Source: Shewanella marina JCM 15074
GTDB lineage: Bacteria; Pseudomonadota; Gammaproteobacteria; Enterobacterales; Shewanellaceae
DNA length: 64,000 nt
Direction of reading: 5' to 3'
Assembly: GCF_000614975.1 (NCBI RefSeq)
Contig: NZ_BALM01000001.1
Location: 1-64,000 of the forward strand
Of this stretch, positions 9,885-20,026 are shown piece after piece (position 1 is the first letter of the stretch; every line of letters starts with the position of its first letter). The translations under genes were made by a program, and so were the position numbers. A model generated the notes under the pieces. The model did not search any database and was not told the origin of the DNA. It worked only from the letters and a program-made list of their open reading frames with translations.

Positions 9885-10280
9885 ATGGACACTTTTTATA
9901 GCCTATACCCAGTAATAAAGCATGCCCACTTAGGTTTGATTGCCTGTAGTGTGTTATTTTTTATCGTTAGATTTGGTTTAAGTTTAGCGGAGTCGAAACT
10001 ACTCGATATTAAACTTGTCAAAATAGCGCCGCATATTATTGATACTTTCCTATTACTTTCTGGTTTATTGCTATGTGTGCAAATTCAACAATATCCATTT
10101 GTTGACCCATGGCTAACAGAAAAGATTGGTGCTGTTTTTGCCTATGTATTATTAGGCATGATGGCATTTCGTCGTGATAGAAATAAATTATTTAGATTCT
10201 TTGCTTTCTTTGGTGCATTAGGCTGGTTAGTGCTTGCGGCTAAGCTTGCCATGGTTAAACACACCATATTTTTAGGTTAA
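9885..10280 (+). CDS. SirB2-family inner-membrane protein
   Basis: A 131-residue hydrophobic protein with about four predicted membrane helices. Its opening YPVIKHAHLGLIACSVLFF is typical of the SirB2 / YchQ family. The family name comes from a Salmonella invasion-gene regulator study and the molecular function is unknown. The gene sits directly upstream of sirB1 between prmC and kdsA, an order conserved in enterics and Shewanella. It has its own probable promoter in the 212-bp gap after prmC. Confidence 0.88.
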   Translation: MDTFYSLYPVIKHAHLGLIACSVLFFIVRFGLSLAESKLLDIKLVKIAPHIIDTFLLLSGLLLCVQIQQYPFVDPWLTEKIGAVFAYVLLGMMAFRRDRNKLFRFFAFFGALGWLVLAAKLAMVKHTIFLG

Positions 10281-10286
10281 TTGGTA

Positions 10287-11065
10287 ATGAGTCAAACTGA
10301 AGCAATTGTATTACCGGAAACGGCGTTTGAGTTAAGTGCTCATTTAAGCCTTGCTGATCATGAAGCAGCTAAATGGGCTTGGTATGAAATGGCCGGAGCC
10401 GTGTTGAGCCATTATGTGGTTGATCAACAACAGCGATTAGCACGATTATTACAGTGGTTTTATCAAGACTTAGCATTTTGTGCACGTGAAAATTATTATT
10501 CGATGGAAGCGGCTGATTTAGGCTGTTGCGTGATCAGTAAGCAAGGTAATAGCACGACACTCGCAACCGTATTGTGTTTGTTAGCGAAACAACTCGATCT
10601 CAAGTTGGATATTATTTTGTTGCCGGGTAGTGCGGTGATTGTTCATCACTTAACGGGTAAGCCACAATACATAAATCCGCTGAATGGTGAGCTATTAAGT
10701 AAGCATCAAATGCATGCGTTTATTCGCGGTGAATTAGGTAATGCGGCCCCTTTTAAGCAGAGTTACTTAAAACCTGTGAAACCAAAGCGGTTGATTATCC
10801 GTTTATTGCATGAGCTAAAAGCGGGTGCCGTGGTATCACAAAAATTTGAAGTCGCCTTAGAATGCTGTAATTTATTATTGCAGTGGAATGAGGATGATGT
10901 GCATGTGAAACGTGAACGAGCGTTTATCGCCCAGCAATTAGGTTGTATTAATATTGCGGTGCAGATTTGGAGTTCTTTATTGAACATAACCCACATGATC
11001 CTATGATTGAGTTACTCAAGCTGCAGCTTAAAGAGCTGAATAGTCATCATCAAACGACGCATTAA
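10287..11065 (+). CDS. SirB1-family protein (transglutaminase-like/TPR), frameshifted
   Basis: About 259 residues after repair, of the SirB1/YchA family, with an N-terminal transglutaminase-like fold and C-terminal TPR-like helices. The biochemical role is unknown. ATG at 10287 follows the sirB2 stop by six bases, so the pair is an operon. As given, the frame ends early at 11006. One extra T in the TTT run at 10976-10978 restores a frame continuing as FIEHNPHDPMIELLKLQLKE to a stop at 11065. I read this as one gene with a probable sequencing deletion. The TTG six bases upstream is an unlikely start. Confidence 0.85.
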
Positions 11066-11094
11066 TATCTATCAAAGTATGTTTAGTGTTGATT

Positions 11095-11125
11095 ATTGGT
11101 CACTTTCGAGTGACCAATATTATTT
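11095..11125 (+). terminator. Terminator of sirB2-sirB1
   Basis: A perfect ten-pair stem ATTGGTCACT / AGTGACCAAT with a TTCG tetraloop is followed by ATTATTT. Confidence 0.88.
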
Positions 11126-11194
11126 AAATGGAAGTCGTATCGAATATAAAAAGCGGTATAAACCGTATTAAATTGAAGGAAATGGAGTTTACCT

Positions 11195-12445
11195 ATGAGC
11201 AACCCTGCGCTAATTAGCAATGATGCTACTGCTTTAGGGGTCTTGGCAATTATGCTGGGACTCGTATTTTATACCAGTAGTAGCAAAAATCCGTTCTGGC
11301 AAAAGTTCTATAAATTTATCCCCGCATTATTACTCTGTTATTTTTTACCCTCGTTGCTCAATACTTTTGGCGTGATTGATGGCCATAGTTCACAACTTTA
11401 TTTTGTCGCCTCACGCTACTTATTACCAGCTTGTTTAGTGTTATTGATTTTAAGCGTCGACTTAAAAGCGATTATGAATTTAGGCCCTAAAGCAGTGATT
11501 ATGTTTTTAACGGGCACGGTTGGTATTGTCATTGGAGGCCCAATTGCATTATTGGCGTTATCCGCCATTGATCCGAGTGCGATGGGGGGGAATGGCCCTG
11601 ATGCAGTATGGCGCGGCATGACTACCGTTGCAGGCAGTTGGATTGGCGGCGGAGCTAACCAAGCGGCCATGAAAGAGGTTTATAACGTCGGCGGTAATAT
11701 CTTTTCTATCATGGTCACGGTTGATGTGATTGTGGCCAATATCTGGATGGCAGTGTTGTTATTTTTAGCCTCACGAGCGAAGCAAATCGACACCTATACT
11801 GGGGCTGATACCTCTGCCATTGAAACCTTAAAAGATAAAGTGGAAAAATACCATGCTGAAAATGCCCGTATTCCAAGTTTAACGGATTTAATGCTGATAG
11901 TTGCGGTGGGATTTGGTATTACCGGATTTGCCCATATGGCAGCTGATTTCTTAGGGCCATTTTTTGGGGAACATTATCCGTGGACGGCTCAATATAGCTT
12001 AACTTCTAAGTTTTTCTGGTTGGTGGTGACTGTGACCAGTATTGGTTTAGCATTGTCATTCAGCCCTGCTCGTCACTTAGAAGCTGCTGGTGCCTCTAAA
12101 GTCGCTTCCGCATTCTTATATATTTTGGTAGCGACCATTGGTTTACATATGGACGTGACTAAAATTTTTGATGCGCCAGTTTTCTTTGTCATCGGTATGA
12201 TATGGATGCTAGTGCATGCTAGCTTAATGTTGATTGTGGCTAAATTAATTAAAGCGCCGCTGTTTTATATGGCGGTTGGCAGTCAGGCTAATGTAGGCGG
12301 CGCCGCTTCAGCACCGATTGTGGCAGCTGCATTTCATCCTGCATTGGCTCCAGTTGGTGTGTTATTAGCCGTGTTGGGGTACGCGCTCGGCACATATATG
12401 GCATGGTTATGTGGTCAGTTAATGCAAATCATTGCTGTAACTTAA
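11195..12445 (+). CDS. DUF819-family integral membrane protein
   Basis: A 416-residue polytopic protein with roughly 10-11 hydrophobic segments, of the DUF819 / YjcL-like family (COG5505). Conserved glycine- and asparagine-rich motifs are visible, such as GSWIGGGANQAAMKE near residue 150 and GSQANVGGAASAPIVAAAF near residue 365. These two similar motifs in opposite halves suggest an inverted-repeat transporter fold. The substrate is unknown. It lies alone between the sirB terminator and kdsA. GGAG shortly upstream of ATG 11195 supports the start. Confidence 0.85.
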   Translation: MSNPALISNDATALGVLAIMLGLVFYTSSSKNPFWQKFYKFIPALLLCYFLPSLLNTFGVIDGHSSQLYFVASRYLLPACLVLLILSVDLKAIMNLGPKAVIMFLTGTVGIVIGGPIALLALSAIDPSAMGGNGPDAVWRGMTTVAGSWIGGGANQAAMKEVYNVGGNIFSIMVTVDVIVANIWMAVLLFLASRAKQIDTYTGADTSAIETLKDKVEKYHAENARIPSLTDLMLIVAVGFGITGFAHMAADFLGPFFGEHYPWTAQYSLTSKFFWLVVTVTSIGLALSFSPARHLEAAGASKVASAFLYILVATIGLHMDVTKIFDAPVFFVIGMIWMLVHASLMLIVAKLIKAPLFYMAVGSQANVGGAASAPIVAAAFHPALAPVGVLLAVLGYALGTYMAWLCGQLMQIIAVT

Positions 12446-12530
12446 TTGCCCGATAATAATCACCGCATAATCATGTAAATTATGCCAAAATAGACAGATT
12501 AATAAATGCAGGCGATCGCTTGCGTGGTAG

Positions 12531-13388
<858 letters not shown>

Positions 13389-13418
13389 GTTGGTTTATTG
13401 GCAGTAACTGCTGAAATG

Positions 13419-13445
13419 ACGCCTCGCTTTGCCGAGGCGTTTTTG
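13419..13445 (+). terminator. Terminator of kdsA
   Basis: Stem ACGCCTCG / CGAGGCGT with loop CTTTGC, followed by T4. Confidence 0.9.
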
Positions 13446-13473
13446 TATCTGAAGTAATTGAGTGAACATAATA

Positions 13474-14112
13474 ATGAAAAAAGTGCTGATTACAGGATTT
13501 GACCCTTTTGGTGAAGATAGTATCAACCCAACGCTAGAGGCGATAAAACAGTTACAGGATTACCCGTTAAATGGTGGCGTGATTGTCACTTGCAAAGTGC
13601 CAGTGGTGCGATATAAGTCGGTAGCGGCTGTGATTGCGGCGATTGAGCATGAACAGCCTGATGTTGTTATTACCTTAGGGCAAGCGACTGGTCGTAGTGC
13701 GATAACGCCTGAACGAGTGGCAATCAATATTGATGATTTTAGAATTGCAGACAATGAAGGTCAGCAAGTTATCGATCAAAGTGTTGTTGAAAATGGTCCT
13801 GCAGCTTATTTTTCCAGCTTACCGATAAAAGCAATTGTTAATCAAATTCGTTTAGCAGGGATCCCTGCACAAGTGTCTAACAGTGCTGGAACATTTGTTT
13901 GTAATCATCTTTTTTATGGGGTGCAACATTATCTCCAAGGGCGGGCAATTAAACATGGATTTATCCATGTACCATCACTGCCAAGTCAGGCTACATCAGG
14001 TAATGAGCCAAGTATGGCGTTGTCATTGATCGTGCAAGCTTTGGTTATTGCGGCGCAAACGGCAATCGATACAGATGATGATATTTTGCAGAGTGCAGGC
14101 TATATTTGTTAA
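13474..14112 (+). CDS. pcp: Pyroglutamyl-peptidase I (pyrrolidone-carboxylate peptidase)
   Basis: A cytoplasmic cysteine peptidase (family C15) that removes N-terminal pyroglutamate from peptides. The 212-residue product begins [18 protein letters not shown]. The catalytic glutamate is in [17 protein letters not shown], the cysteine in [13 protein letters not shown] and the histidine in [11 protein letters not shown], in the expected order. I choose ATG at 13474 rather than the in-frame GTG at 13462, since the family starts directly before KVLITGF and GAGTGA precedes the ATG. It is probably monocistronic. Confidence 0.94.
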   Translation: MKKVLITGFDPFGEDSINPTLEAIKQLQDYPLNGGVIVTCKVPVVRYKSVAAVIAAIEHEQPDVVITLGQATGRSAITPERVAINIDDFRIADNEGQQVIDQSVVENGPAAYFSSLPIKAIVNQIRLAGIPAQVSNSAGTFVCNHLFYGVQHYLQGRAIKHGFIHVPSLPSQATSGNEPSMALSLIVQALVIAAQTAIDTDDDILQSAGYIC

Positions 14113-14273
14113 ATAATCAAGACAATATCTGTTGCGATTAATCATAAACGTTACATGAAAAATGCTTCATATTTGCAATTTGTTATGCAGTTTTGCCTAT
14201 ATTCGTGGTTATCATCTACTAAAATTACTGCATGATAAAATCATTATCACGCATAGCTTGAAGGAATACTAAT

Positions 14274-14717
14274 ATGAAAAAAACACTATTATCTTGCGCT
14301 CTAGCACTAGGTTTAATGGGTCAAGCATATGCGACGGAGCAGATTACAGTACCAATGACGGATGTAGTGAATGGTCATTCAGCAGGTAGTCTTGTGGTTG
14401 CAGCCGATCAAGCGGGCACTATTTTTTATCCTCAATTGACTAAGATGACTGGTGGTTTACACCAATTAACTTTATTAAAAGATGGTAATTGCAGTGGCCT
14501 AAAAGGGATCACTGATAGTCGAGTGTTAGCTGCTAAAGGCAATAAACAATTACCTGGTATTTATGTGACTGAACATGATGGCAGTCAAAATATGGTGATG
14601 GTGCCGCAATTGACTGTGTCACAGTTGCAAGGTAAAGCGCTTGTGATTGATATGACTGCACAACAAGATGGTCAAGCTAATAAGACTGACGCTCAATTAG
14701 TCTGTGGCGTTATTTAA
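14274..14717 (+). CDS. Secreted SodC-like protein lacking copper/zinc ligands
   Basis: A 147-residue precursor with a signal peptide ending near QAYA (residue 20), so predicted periplasmic. It aligns by eye along its whole length with bacterial Cu/Zn superoxide dismutase. GSLVV, LFTPDL-like IFYPQL, the GNC cysteine (73) and the C-terminal VCGVI cysteine (144) all fit. PQLTVSQLQGKALVI corresponds to the SodC segment before the last metal loop. The copper-binding HxH is replaced by TLL (residues 66-68). The roughly 30-residue zinc loop is missing, which explains the shortness against about 173 residues. It probably keeps the fold and disulfide but cannot dismutate superoxide. Its role is unknown. 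It has no operon partner. Confidence 0.72.
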   Translation: MKKTLLSCALALGLMGQAYATEQITVPMTDVVNGHSAGSLVVAADQAGTIFYPQLTKMTGGLHQLTLLKDGNCSGLKGITDSRVLAAKGNKQLPGIYVTEHDGSQNMVMVPQLTVSQLQGKALVIDMTAQQDGQANKTDAQLVCGVI

Positions 14718-14821
14718 TTTGATACCTGTCACAAATTGTTACGTTTATACCGGTTGTATAGTGTAATAGTGATAGAGTAATCAAGATTTCAAGCATCTAT
14801 GGTGATGCTTGATTGCTTTAG

Positions 14822-14900
14822 TCGGGGGGCCGTTAGGCTGAGACTGCAAATGCAGGACCCGTAGCACCTGATCTGGTTAATACCAGCGTAGGGAACTAAG
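14822..14900 (+). promoter_or_regulatory. TPP riboswitch (THI element)
   Basis: The conserved blocks are present in order: GGGGGGCC, CTGAGA at 14838-14843, ACCC, and the thi-box ACCTGATCTGGTTAATACC, ending GCGTAGGGAA. It lies 80 bp before thiD. It should lower expression of the whole thiD-to-thiE operon when thiamin pyrophosphate is plentiful. No strong hairpin terminator is evident between it and thiD, so control of translation initiation is possible. Confidence 0.95.
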
Positions 14901-14980
14901 CATTTAGACAGCATCTTTTATCCTTCCGATTTGCCGATCTTGTCATTTGTTTTCCCCTGCGTTTTGATTTTGGAGAACAT

Positions 14981-15820
14981 ATGATAAACACTCCCATTAC
15001 CTTAACGATTGCTGGCTCAGATAGCGGCGGTGGGGCAGGTATTCAAGCCGATATCAAAACGATTTCTGCCACTGGCGCTTATGCTTGTTCGGTTATTACC
15101 GCACTAACAGCGCAAAATACCCTAGGTGTACAAGCTGTATTAGCTGTCGATGCTGATTTTGTAAAACAGCAGTTAGATGCGGTATTTACTGATTTAGCAA
15201 TTGATAGCGTTAAAATCGGCATGCTTAATGACACTCATGTGATTAAGGTCGTTGCCGATGCCCTGCGTCGTTATCAACCTAAACATATTGTGTTAGATCC
15301 TGTGATGGTGGCCACCAGTGGCGATAAATTATTACAAGACGATGCACTGCTTTGCATGCAACAAGTGTTATTCCCGCTGGTTGATATTATTACCCCTAAC
15401 TTACCTGAGGCTGCGGCATTAATTGGTGCAAGATTGCCAACATCGACTGCGCAAATGCACGCTCTATTGCCACAATTACAGCAGCTATTACAGCGTGTTA
15501 ATGCTAATGCTTGGTTATTACTCAAAGGCGGTCATCTGCAAGATAGTGATCAATGTGTTGACCTATTAACTGATGGCAACTCATGCCATCAATTAAGTGG
15601 CCCTCGATATCCGACTCACAATACTCATGGCACGGGTTGCTCATTATCCGCAGCCATCGCCAGTTACCTTGCTCAAGGTGATTCTATGCTTGAGGCGGTG
15701 AGCCGAGCGAAACAATATTTAGCGCAGGCCATTAAATATGCTGATCAATTAAATATTGGCCATGGCCATGGACCAATTAACCATTTTTATCAACAGACAT
15801 TAACGCAGGCGAGTCGATGA
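14981..15820 (+). CDS. thiD: Hydroxymethylpyrimidine/phosphomethylpyrimidine kinase
   Basis: The enzyme phosphorylates HMP and HMP-P to HMP-PP for thiamin synthesis and salvage. The 279-residue ribokinase-fold protein has the N-terminal AGSDSGGGAGIQADIKT substrate motif, LDPVMVATSGDKLL near residue 105, and the anion-hole HGTGCSLSAAIAS near residue 213. TTTTGGAG precedes ATG 14981. It is the first gene after the TPP riboswitch, and its stop overlaps the thiZ start as ATGA. Confidence 0.96.
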   Translation: MINTPITLTIAGSDSGGGAGIQADIKTISATGAYACSVITALTAQNTLGVQAVLAVDADFVKQQLDAVFTDLAIDSVKIGMLNDTHVIKVVADALRRYQPKHIVLDPVMVATSGDKLLQDDALLCMQQVLFPLVDIITPNLPEAAALIGARLPTSTAQMHALLPQLQQLLQRVNANAWLLLKGGHLQDSDQCVDLLTDGNSCHQLSGPRYPTHNTHGTGCSLSAAIASYLAQGDSMLEAVSRAKQYLAQAIKYADQLNIGHGHGPINHFYQQTLTQASR

Positions 15821-16572
15821 GCCAGTCAGTTGTACCTGCCATTAATATTGCTCAGTTAAGGCTAGCATTTAACGATGATGAGCTAATTTTCGATAACTTT
15901 AATTGTATGCTTGAAGCTGGCCAATTTACTTGCCTATTAGGACGCAGTGGTTGTGGCAAAAGTACCTTAGTTAAGTTATTAGCGGATCTAATTGAGCCAC
16001 AATTTTGGCAAGGACAAGTTGCGACGTCGGATGGACTGCCATTGCAAGGACGAGTTGCTTATATGGCGCAGCAAGATCTGTTATTGCCTTGGCTTAATGT
16101 GCTTGATAATGCTTGTTTAATGCTACGTTTTGGTCAGTTTTCAGCAAAGCAACGTCAACGATTAATCACCCAAGCTAAACAGTTATTAATTGAGGTGGGG
16201 CTTGCTGACAATTTGATGAGTATGCCCAGTACGCTATCTGGTGGAATGCGACAGCGAGTTGCATTAGTGAGGACCTTGTTACAAGAGCATCCCGTGGTAT
16301 TGATGGATGAGCCTTTTTCGGCATTAGATGCCGTGAGCCGCCATCAATTACAGACATTAGCCGCACGCTTATTACGGGGCAAAACCGTATTGTTTATCAG
16401 TCATGATCCACAAGAGGTACTGCGTTTGGCTGATAAGCTCTATTTATTAAATAACGCGAGCCAATTGCAAGCCTTACCGATACCACATAGCCAAGTGCCA
16501 CGGATTATTGATGCCGAGCTGGCTCGTTATCAGCAGCAGATCCTTGATAGCATGGAGAACTGCCATGTTTAA
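15817..16572 (+). CDS. thiZ: ABC transporter ATP-binding protein, thiamin-precursor uptake (ThiZ)
   Basis: A 251-residue ABC ATPase with Walker A GRSGCGKST near residue 43, Q-loop MAQQDLLLPW, signature LSGGMRQRVAL near residue 139 and Walker B VVLMDEPFSALDA. It is the energy subunit of a NitT/TauT-type importer. Its place in a riboswitch-controlled thi operon with an NMT1-type binding protein indicates ThiXYZ uptake of a pyrimidine precursor such as formylaminopyrimidine. The substrate is inferred from context. It overlaps thiD by 4 bp and thiX by 8 bp. Confidence 0.88.
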   Translation: MSQSVVPAINIAQLRLAFNDDELIFDNFNCMLEAGQFTCLLGRSGCGKSTLVKLLADLIEPQFWQGQVATSDGLPLQGRVAYMAQQDLLLPWLNVLDNACLMLRFGQFSAKQRQRLITQAKQLLIEVGLADNLMSMPSTLSGGMRQRVALVRTLLQEHPVVLMDEPFSALDAVSRHQLQTLAARLLRGKTVLFISHDPQEVLRLADKLYLLNNASQLQALPIPHSQVPRIIDAELARYQQQILDSMENCHV

Positions 16573-17335
16573 GCGTTTTGCAACTCAGCCAATAGCCAAC
16601 CTTGTGCGAGGCTTCATTAGTTTACTGGTCATTATCGGCTTATGGCAGCTGTTGGTGATATTACTCAAGGTGCCTGCATTTATTCTGCCGAGTCCATTCG
16701 CGGTATGGCAGCAAATAATAAGTAGTTCAGGTTTGCTTTGGCATCATGGTCAGGTGACCTTGCTTGAGATGGTTTTGGGGTTAGTGCTCGGTCTATTACT
16801 GGGGTTAATGTTTGCTTTGCAGATGTTGCTGTTTGCGCCAGTTAGACGTTGGTTACTGCCGCTATTACTTGCCAGTCAAGCCATTCCTGTATTTGCAATT
16901 GCGCCTTTATTAATGCTGTGGCTTGGTTATGGCATGGCATCTAAAGTGGTGATGACGGCTATTATTATCTTCTTTCCGGTAACCACGTGCTGCTTTGATG
17001 GTTTAAGGCAAACGCCACAAGGTTATTTGGCTTTAGCTCATACCATGGGTGCCAGCCGTTGGCAGCAACTTTGGCATATTCGTTTGCCTGCTGCATTACC
17101 TGCGCTTGCTTCGGGTATCCGTATTGCGGTAGTGATTGCGCCGATTGGTGCGGTATCAGGTGAATGGGTCGGCTCTAGCCAAGGGCTTGGCTATCTGATG
17201 TTACAAGCCAATGCGCGTATGCAGGTGGATCAAATGTTTGCCGCTTTATTCTTATTAGCACTGTTTTCTGTGCTGCTCTATTTTATTACCGATAAATTAC
17301 TTAACCACTTTATTCCGTGGGCTAAGTCTGTATGA
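16565..17335 (+). CDS. thiX: ABC transporter permease, thiamin-precursor uptake (ThiX)
   Basis: A 256-residue BPD-type permease with about six membrane helices. The cytoplasmic coupling loop reads AHTMGASRWQQLWHIRLPAALPAL near residues 160-180 in the EAA position. The frame is open further upstream inside thiZ, but ATG 16565 is chosen because it gives a normal N-terminus and an 8-bp operonic overlap. It pairs with ThiZ and ThiY, and its stop overlaps the thiY start as ATGA. Confidence 0.88.
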   Translation: MFKRFATQPIANLVRGFISLLVIIGLWQLLVILLKVPAFILPSPFAVWQQIISSSGLLWHHGQVTLLEMVLGLVLGLLLGLMFALQMLLFAPVRRWLLPLLLASQAIPVFAIAPLLMLWLGYGMASKVVMTAIIIFFPVTTCCFDGLRQTPQGYLALAHTMGASRWQQLWHIRLPAALPALASGIRIAVVIAPIGAVSGEWVGSSQGLGYLMLQANARMQVDQMFAALFLLALFSVLLYFITDKLLNHFIPWAKSV

Positions 17336-18288
17336 GTATCTCTATGTTGATTCGAACTAAAAATATCTGTTTGTTTATGCTATTAGCGCTAGTTAGCCAA
17401 CAAGCGCTAGCTAATCAAAATGTCACCTTGATGTTGGATTGGTTTATTAACCCTAACCATGGGCCGATCATTATTGCGCAGCAACAAGGGTTATTTAAGG
17501 CAGCAGGGCTAGATGTTGATATTCAGCAGCCAGCAGAGCCTTCAATGCCTGAAAAATTAGTTGCCGCGGGTAAAGTTGATATTGCCGTGTCATATCCGAA
17601 TATCTTAATTGAAGGCGCGGCTCAAGGATTACCCGTTGAGCGTACTGCAAGCTTAATCTCTACGCCACTGAATGCGATGATTGTACTGGATAAATCAGGC
17701 ATTAATTCGCTGAAAGATTTGGCGGGTAAGAAAATTGGCGTTTCTATTAGTGGTAATGAAGAAGCCAGTATCAATACCATGCTGAAAAATGCTGGGGTTG
17801 ATCCTAAGTCGGTGCAATTGATTAATGTGGGCTGGGCATTATCGGCGTCATTGGCTTCGGGGCGGGTTGACGCTATTTGGGGCGGTCAGCGTAATTTTGA
17901 GTTGAATCAATTAGCGCTACAGGGATTTCCTGCGAAAGCGTTTTATCCAGAAGAACATGGGGTGCCAAGCTTTGATGAGCTTATTTTTGTTGCCAATAAA
18001 AATAAGCTTAATAAGCAAGTGATTAATAAATTTAACCATGCCTTAGCGCAAGCAACCTTGTTTATTATTAATCATCCTCAGCAAGCTTGGCAGCAATTTG
18101 TCAGCTATGACCCACAAACGCTCAATACACCATTGAACAAAAAAGCATGGCAAGACACATTAGGCCGTTTTGCGCGCCGTCCTGCAGCTGTTTCACTGGA
18201 ACGTTACCAAAATTATGCCGAGTTCTTGCTTGATAATCATGTCATTAAAAGCCTACCTCCAGTTAACTCTTATGTGATGGTGGATTAA
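17332..18288 (+). CDS. thiY: Periplasmic thiamin-precursor binding protein, NMT1/THI5 family (ThiY)
   Basis: A 318-residue precursor with a signal peptide ending near QQALA (about residue 27). The mature start VTLMLDWFINPNHGPIIIAQQQG is diagnostic of NMT1/THI5-like proteins, and PEKLVAAGKVDIAVSYPN follows. ThiY homologues bind formylaminopyrimidine or HMP and deliver it to ThiXZ. An ATG four codons in is an alternative start. Its stop overlaps the thiM start as TAATG. Confidence 0.9.
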   Translation: MSISMLIRTKNICLFMLLALVSQQALANQNVTLMLDWFINPNHGPIIIAQQQGLFKAAGLDVDIQQPAEPSMPEKLVAAGKVDIAVSYPNILIEGAAQGLPVERTASLISTPLNAMIVLDKSGINSLKDLAGKKIGVSISGNEEASINTMLKNAGVDPKSVQLINVGWALSASLASGRVDAIWGGQRNFELNQLALQGFPAKAFYPEEHGVPSFDELIFVANKNKLNKQVINKFNHALAQATLFIINHPQQAWQQFVSYDPQTLNTPLNKKAWQDTLGRFARRPAAVSLERYQNYAEFLLDNHVIKSLPPVNSYVMVD

Positions 18289-19109
18289 TGAATAATCATT
18301 TTGCAACATCTGTTTTGGGCGCATTAATGGCAGTGCGCCAGCAACAACCATTAGTGTTAAATGTCACCAATATGGTGGTGATGAATCAATCTGCTAATGT
18401 TTTGTTGGCGATAGGTGCAAGTCCGTTGATGGCTCATTGTCAGCAAGAGTTAAATGAGCTGGTTGAGCTTGCTCAAGCGTTAGTCATCAATATTGGTACT
18501 CTAGACGAACACACTTTTGCAAGTATGTTGCTGGCGGCACATTGCGCTGTGCGGCATCAGAAACCCGTGGTGATCGATCCTGTTGGCTGCCATGTGAGCC
18601 AATTTAGGTTAGGCAGTGTAAAGCAGTTATTGAATGTGGTGCGGCCTTTAACCGATAAGGTGACATTAAGAGGTAATGCTGCCGAAATTATGGCGTTAGT
18701 GGGAGCGAATCAAACAAGTATTGGGCTGGATGCGCTGACGACGAGTGAAGCTGCGCTTGAGAGTGGTAAATGGCTGCGAGCACAATATGGTTGTCAGGTA
18801 TTGCTTTCAGGGGTTGTTGATTACCATGTTGGCGAGCAGGTATTTAAGCTACAAAATGGTGACGCCATGCTGACGAAAGTGACAGGCATGGGTTGCAGTT
18901 TATCTGCCATGATTGCTGCCTTTGCCAGTATCAATAGCGAACTGCCTGCTGGTGTATTGGCGACCAGTACATTAGCTATTGCGGCGGAGCTTGCTATGTT
19001 GCAATCTCAAGGACCCGGCTCATTTCAAGTTAATCTGCTCGACCAATTATATTCATTGGGAGCAGATGCGATTGCCACGCGATTAGTGCTGCAGGTGCAC
19101 CATGATTGA
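18288..19109 (+). CDS. thiM: Hydroxyethylthiazole kinase
   Basis: The enzyme phosphorylates the thiazole alcohol HET to HET-P for thiamin salvage. The 273-residue product shows PLVLNVTNMVVMNQSANVLL near the start, the VIDPVG motif near residue 90, TLRGNAAEI near residue 125 and the catalytic GMGCSLSAMIAA near residue 200. It is the fifth gene of the riboswitch operon, overlapping thiY by 1 bp and thiE by 8 bp. Confidence 0.95.
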   Translation: MNNHFATSVLGALMAVRQQQPLVLNVTNMVVMNQSANVLLAIGASPLMAHCQQELNELVELAQALVINIGTLDEHTFASMLLAAHCAVRHQKPVVIDPVGCHVSQFRLGSVKQLLNVVRPLTDKVTLRGNAAEIMALVGANQTSIGLDALTTSEAALESGKWLRAQYGCQVLLSGVVDYHVGEQVFKLQNGDAMLTKVTGMGCSLSAMIAAFASINSELPAGVLATSTLAIAAELAMLQSQGPGSFQVNLLDQLYSLGADAIATRLVLQVHHD

Positions 19110-19728
19110 TACCACACAATATCGATTGTATTTAGTGACTGATGATCGCCAAGATGATGCAACTATTGTGGATGTGGTATCACAAGCTGTTACTGCTGGG
19201 GTTACTATGGTGCAAGTGCGAGAGAAACATGGTGATGTGCGCGCATTTATCAATAGAGCACAATTAGTCAAACAAGTGTTATCAGGCTCGAATGTGCCAT
19301 TAATCATTAATGATCGAGTTGATGTGGCATTAGCGGTTGATGCCGATGGTGTACATTTAGGGCAATCCGATATGCCTGCCGAATTTGCTCGGCAATTATT
19401 AGGACCTGATAAAATTGTCGGCTTAACCGTAGAGAGCATGGCACAACTTCAACAAGCGCAATCTTTGCCTGTGGATTATTTAGGAATTAGTAGCGTGTTT
19501 GCCACGACGACAAAAACTGATATCTGTCACCAATGGGGGCTTAAGGGACTTTTATCGGCTATGGCTGAGTCACAGTTACCTTTGGTCGCTATTGGCGGTA
19601 TTGATCTCTCTAATACCAAACAGGTGATGGCCACGGGGATTGCGGGGATTGCCGTTGTATCTGCCATTTGTCAGCAAGAAGATGTTGTTCTAGCCACTCG
19701 TGCATTTTGTCAGTTATTAAAGCTGTAA
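19102..19728 (+). CDS. thiE: Thiamin-phosphate synthase
   Basis: The enzyme joins HMP-PP and the thiazole phosphate to give thiamin phosphate. The 208-residue TIM-barrel product has LYLVTDDR at the start, VQVREKHGD near residue 37, LIINDRVDVALAVDADGVHLGQSD near residues 72-95, and the phosphate-binding VAIGGID. It ends the operon. Together ThiD, ThiM and ThiE form a complete salvage route from imported HMP and thiazole to thiamin phosphate. Confidence 0.96.
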   Translation: MIDTTQYRLYLVTDDRQDDATIVDVVSQAVTAGVTMVQVREKHGDVRAFINRAQLVKQVLSGSNVPLIINDRVDVALAVDADGVHLGQSDMPAEFARQLLGPDKIVGLTVESMAQLQQAQSLPVDYLGISSVFATTTKTDICHQWGLKGLLSAMAESQLPLVAIGGIDLSNTKQVMATGIAGIAVVSAICQQEDVVLATRAFCQLLKL

Positions 19729-19753
19729 ACATTTTCAATGTCATAATGATATC

Positions 19754-19780
19754 AAAGGCGTAGCTGACTGCGCCTTATTT
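19754..19780 (+). terminator. Possible terminator of the thi operon
   Basis: Stem AAGGCG / CGCCTT across a ten-base loop, followed only by ATTT. The T tract is weak. Confidence 0.5.
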
Positions 19781-19942
19781 ATACATGACACTATTGCCTG
19801 TAATGATATTTTGACAAGCTTTCCATTAAAAATGCTGTTTGCCAGCACATTTTCAGCAACAAATCATAACCTCGCTTTAAATTAGTTGATATATTGGTGG
19901 ATTAAGCTAAACGGCAAATTAACAACTAGAAACCTTTGATAC

Positions 19943-19968
19943 CTATCGATAACCATCTATTTCGATAG
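19943..19968. repeat. Inverted repeat upstream of the AbgT-family gene
   Basis: CTATCGA and TCGATAG flank a 12-base spacer, 58 bp before the ATG of the AbgT transporter gene. It could be an operator. The rest of the 298-bp gap shows nothing else I can name. Confidence 0.35.
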
Positions 19969-20026
19969 TGATTTAGTTGCTAAGTTGCTGCCACCAATAA
20001 AACAAATAATGACACGGTAATTTTAT

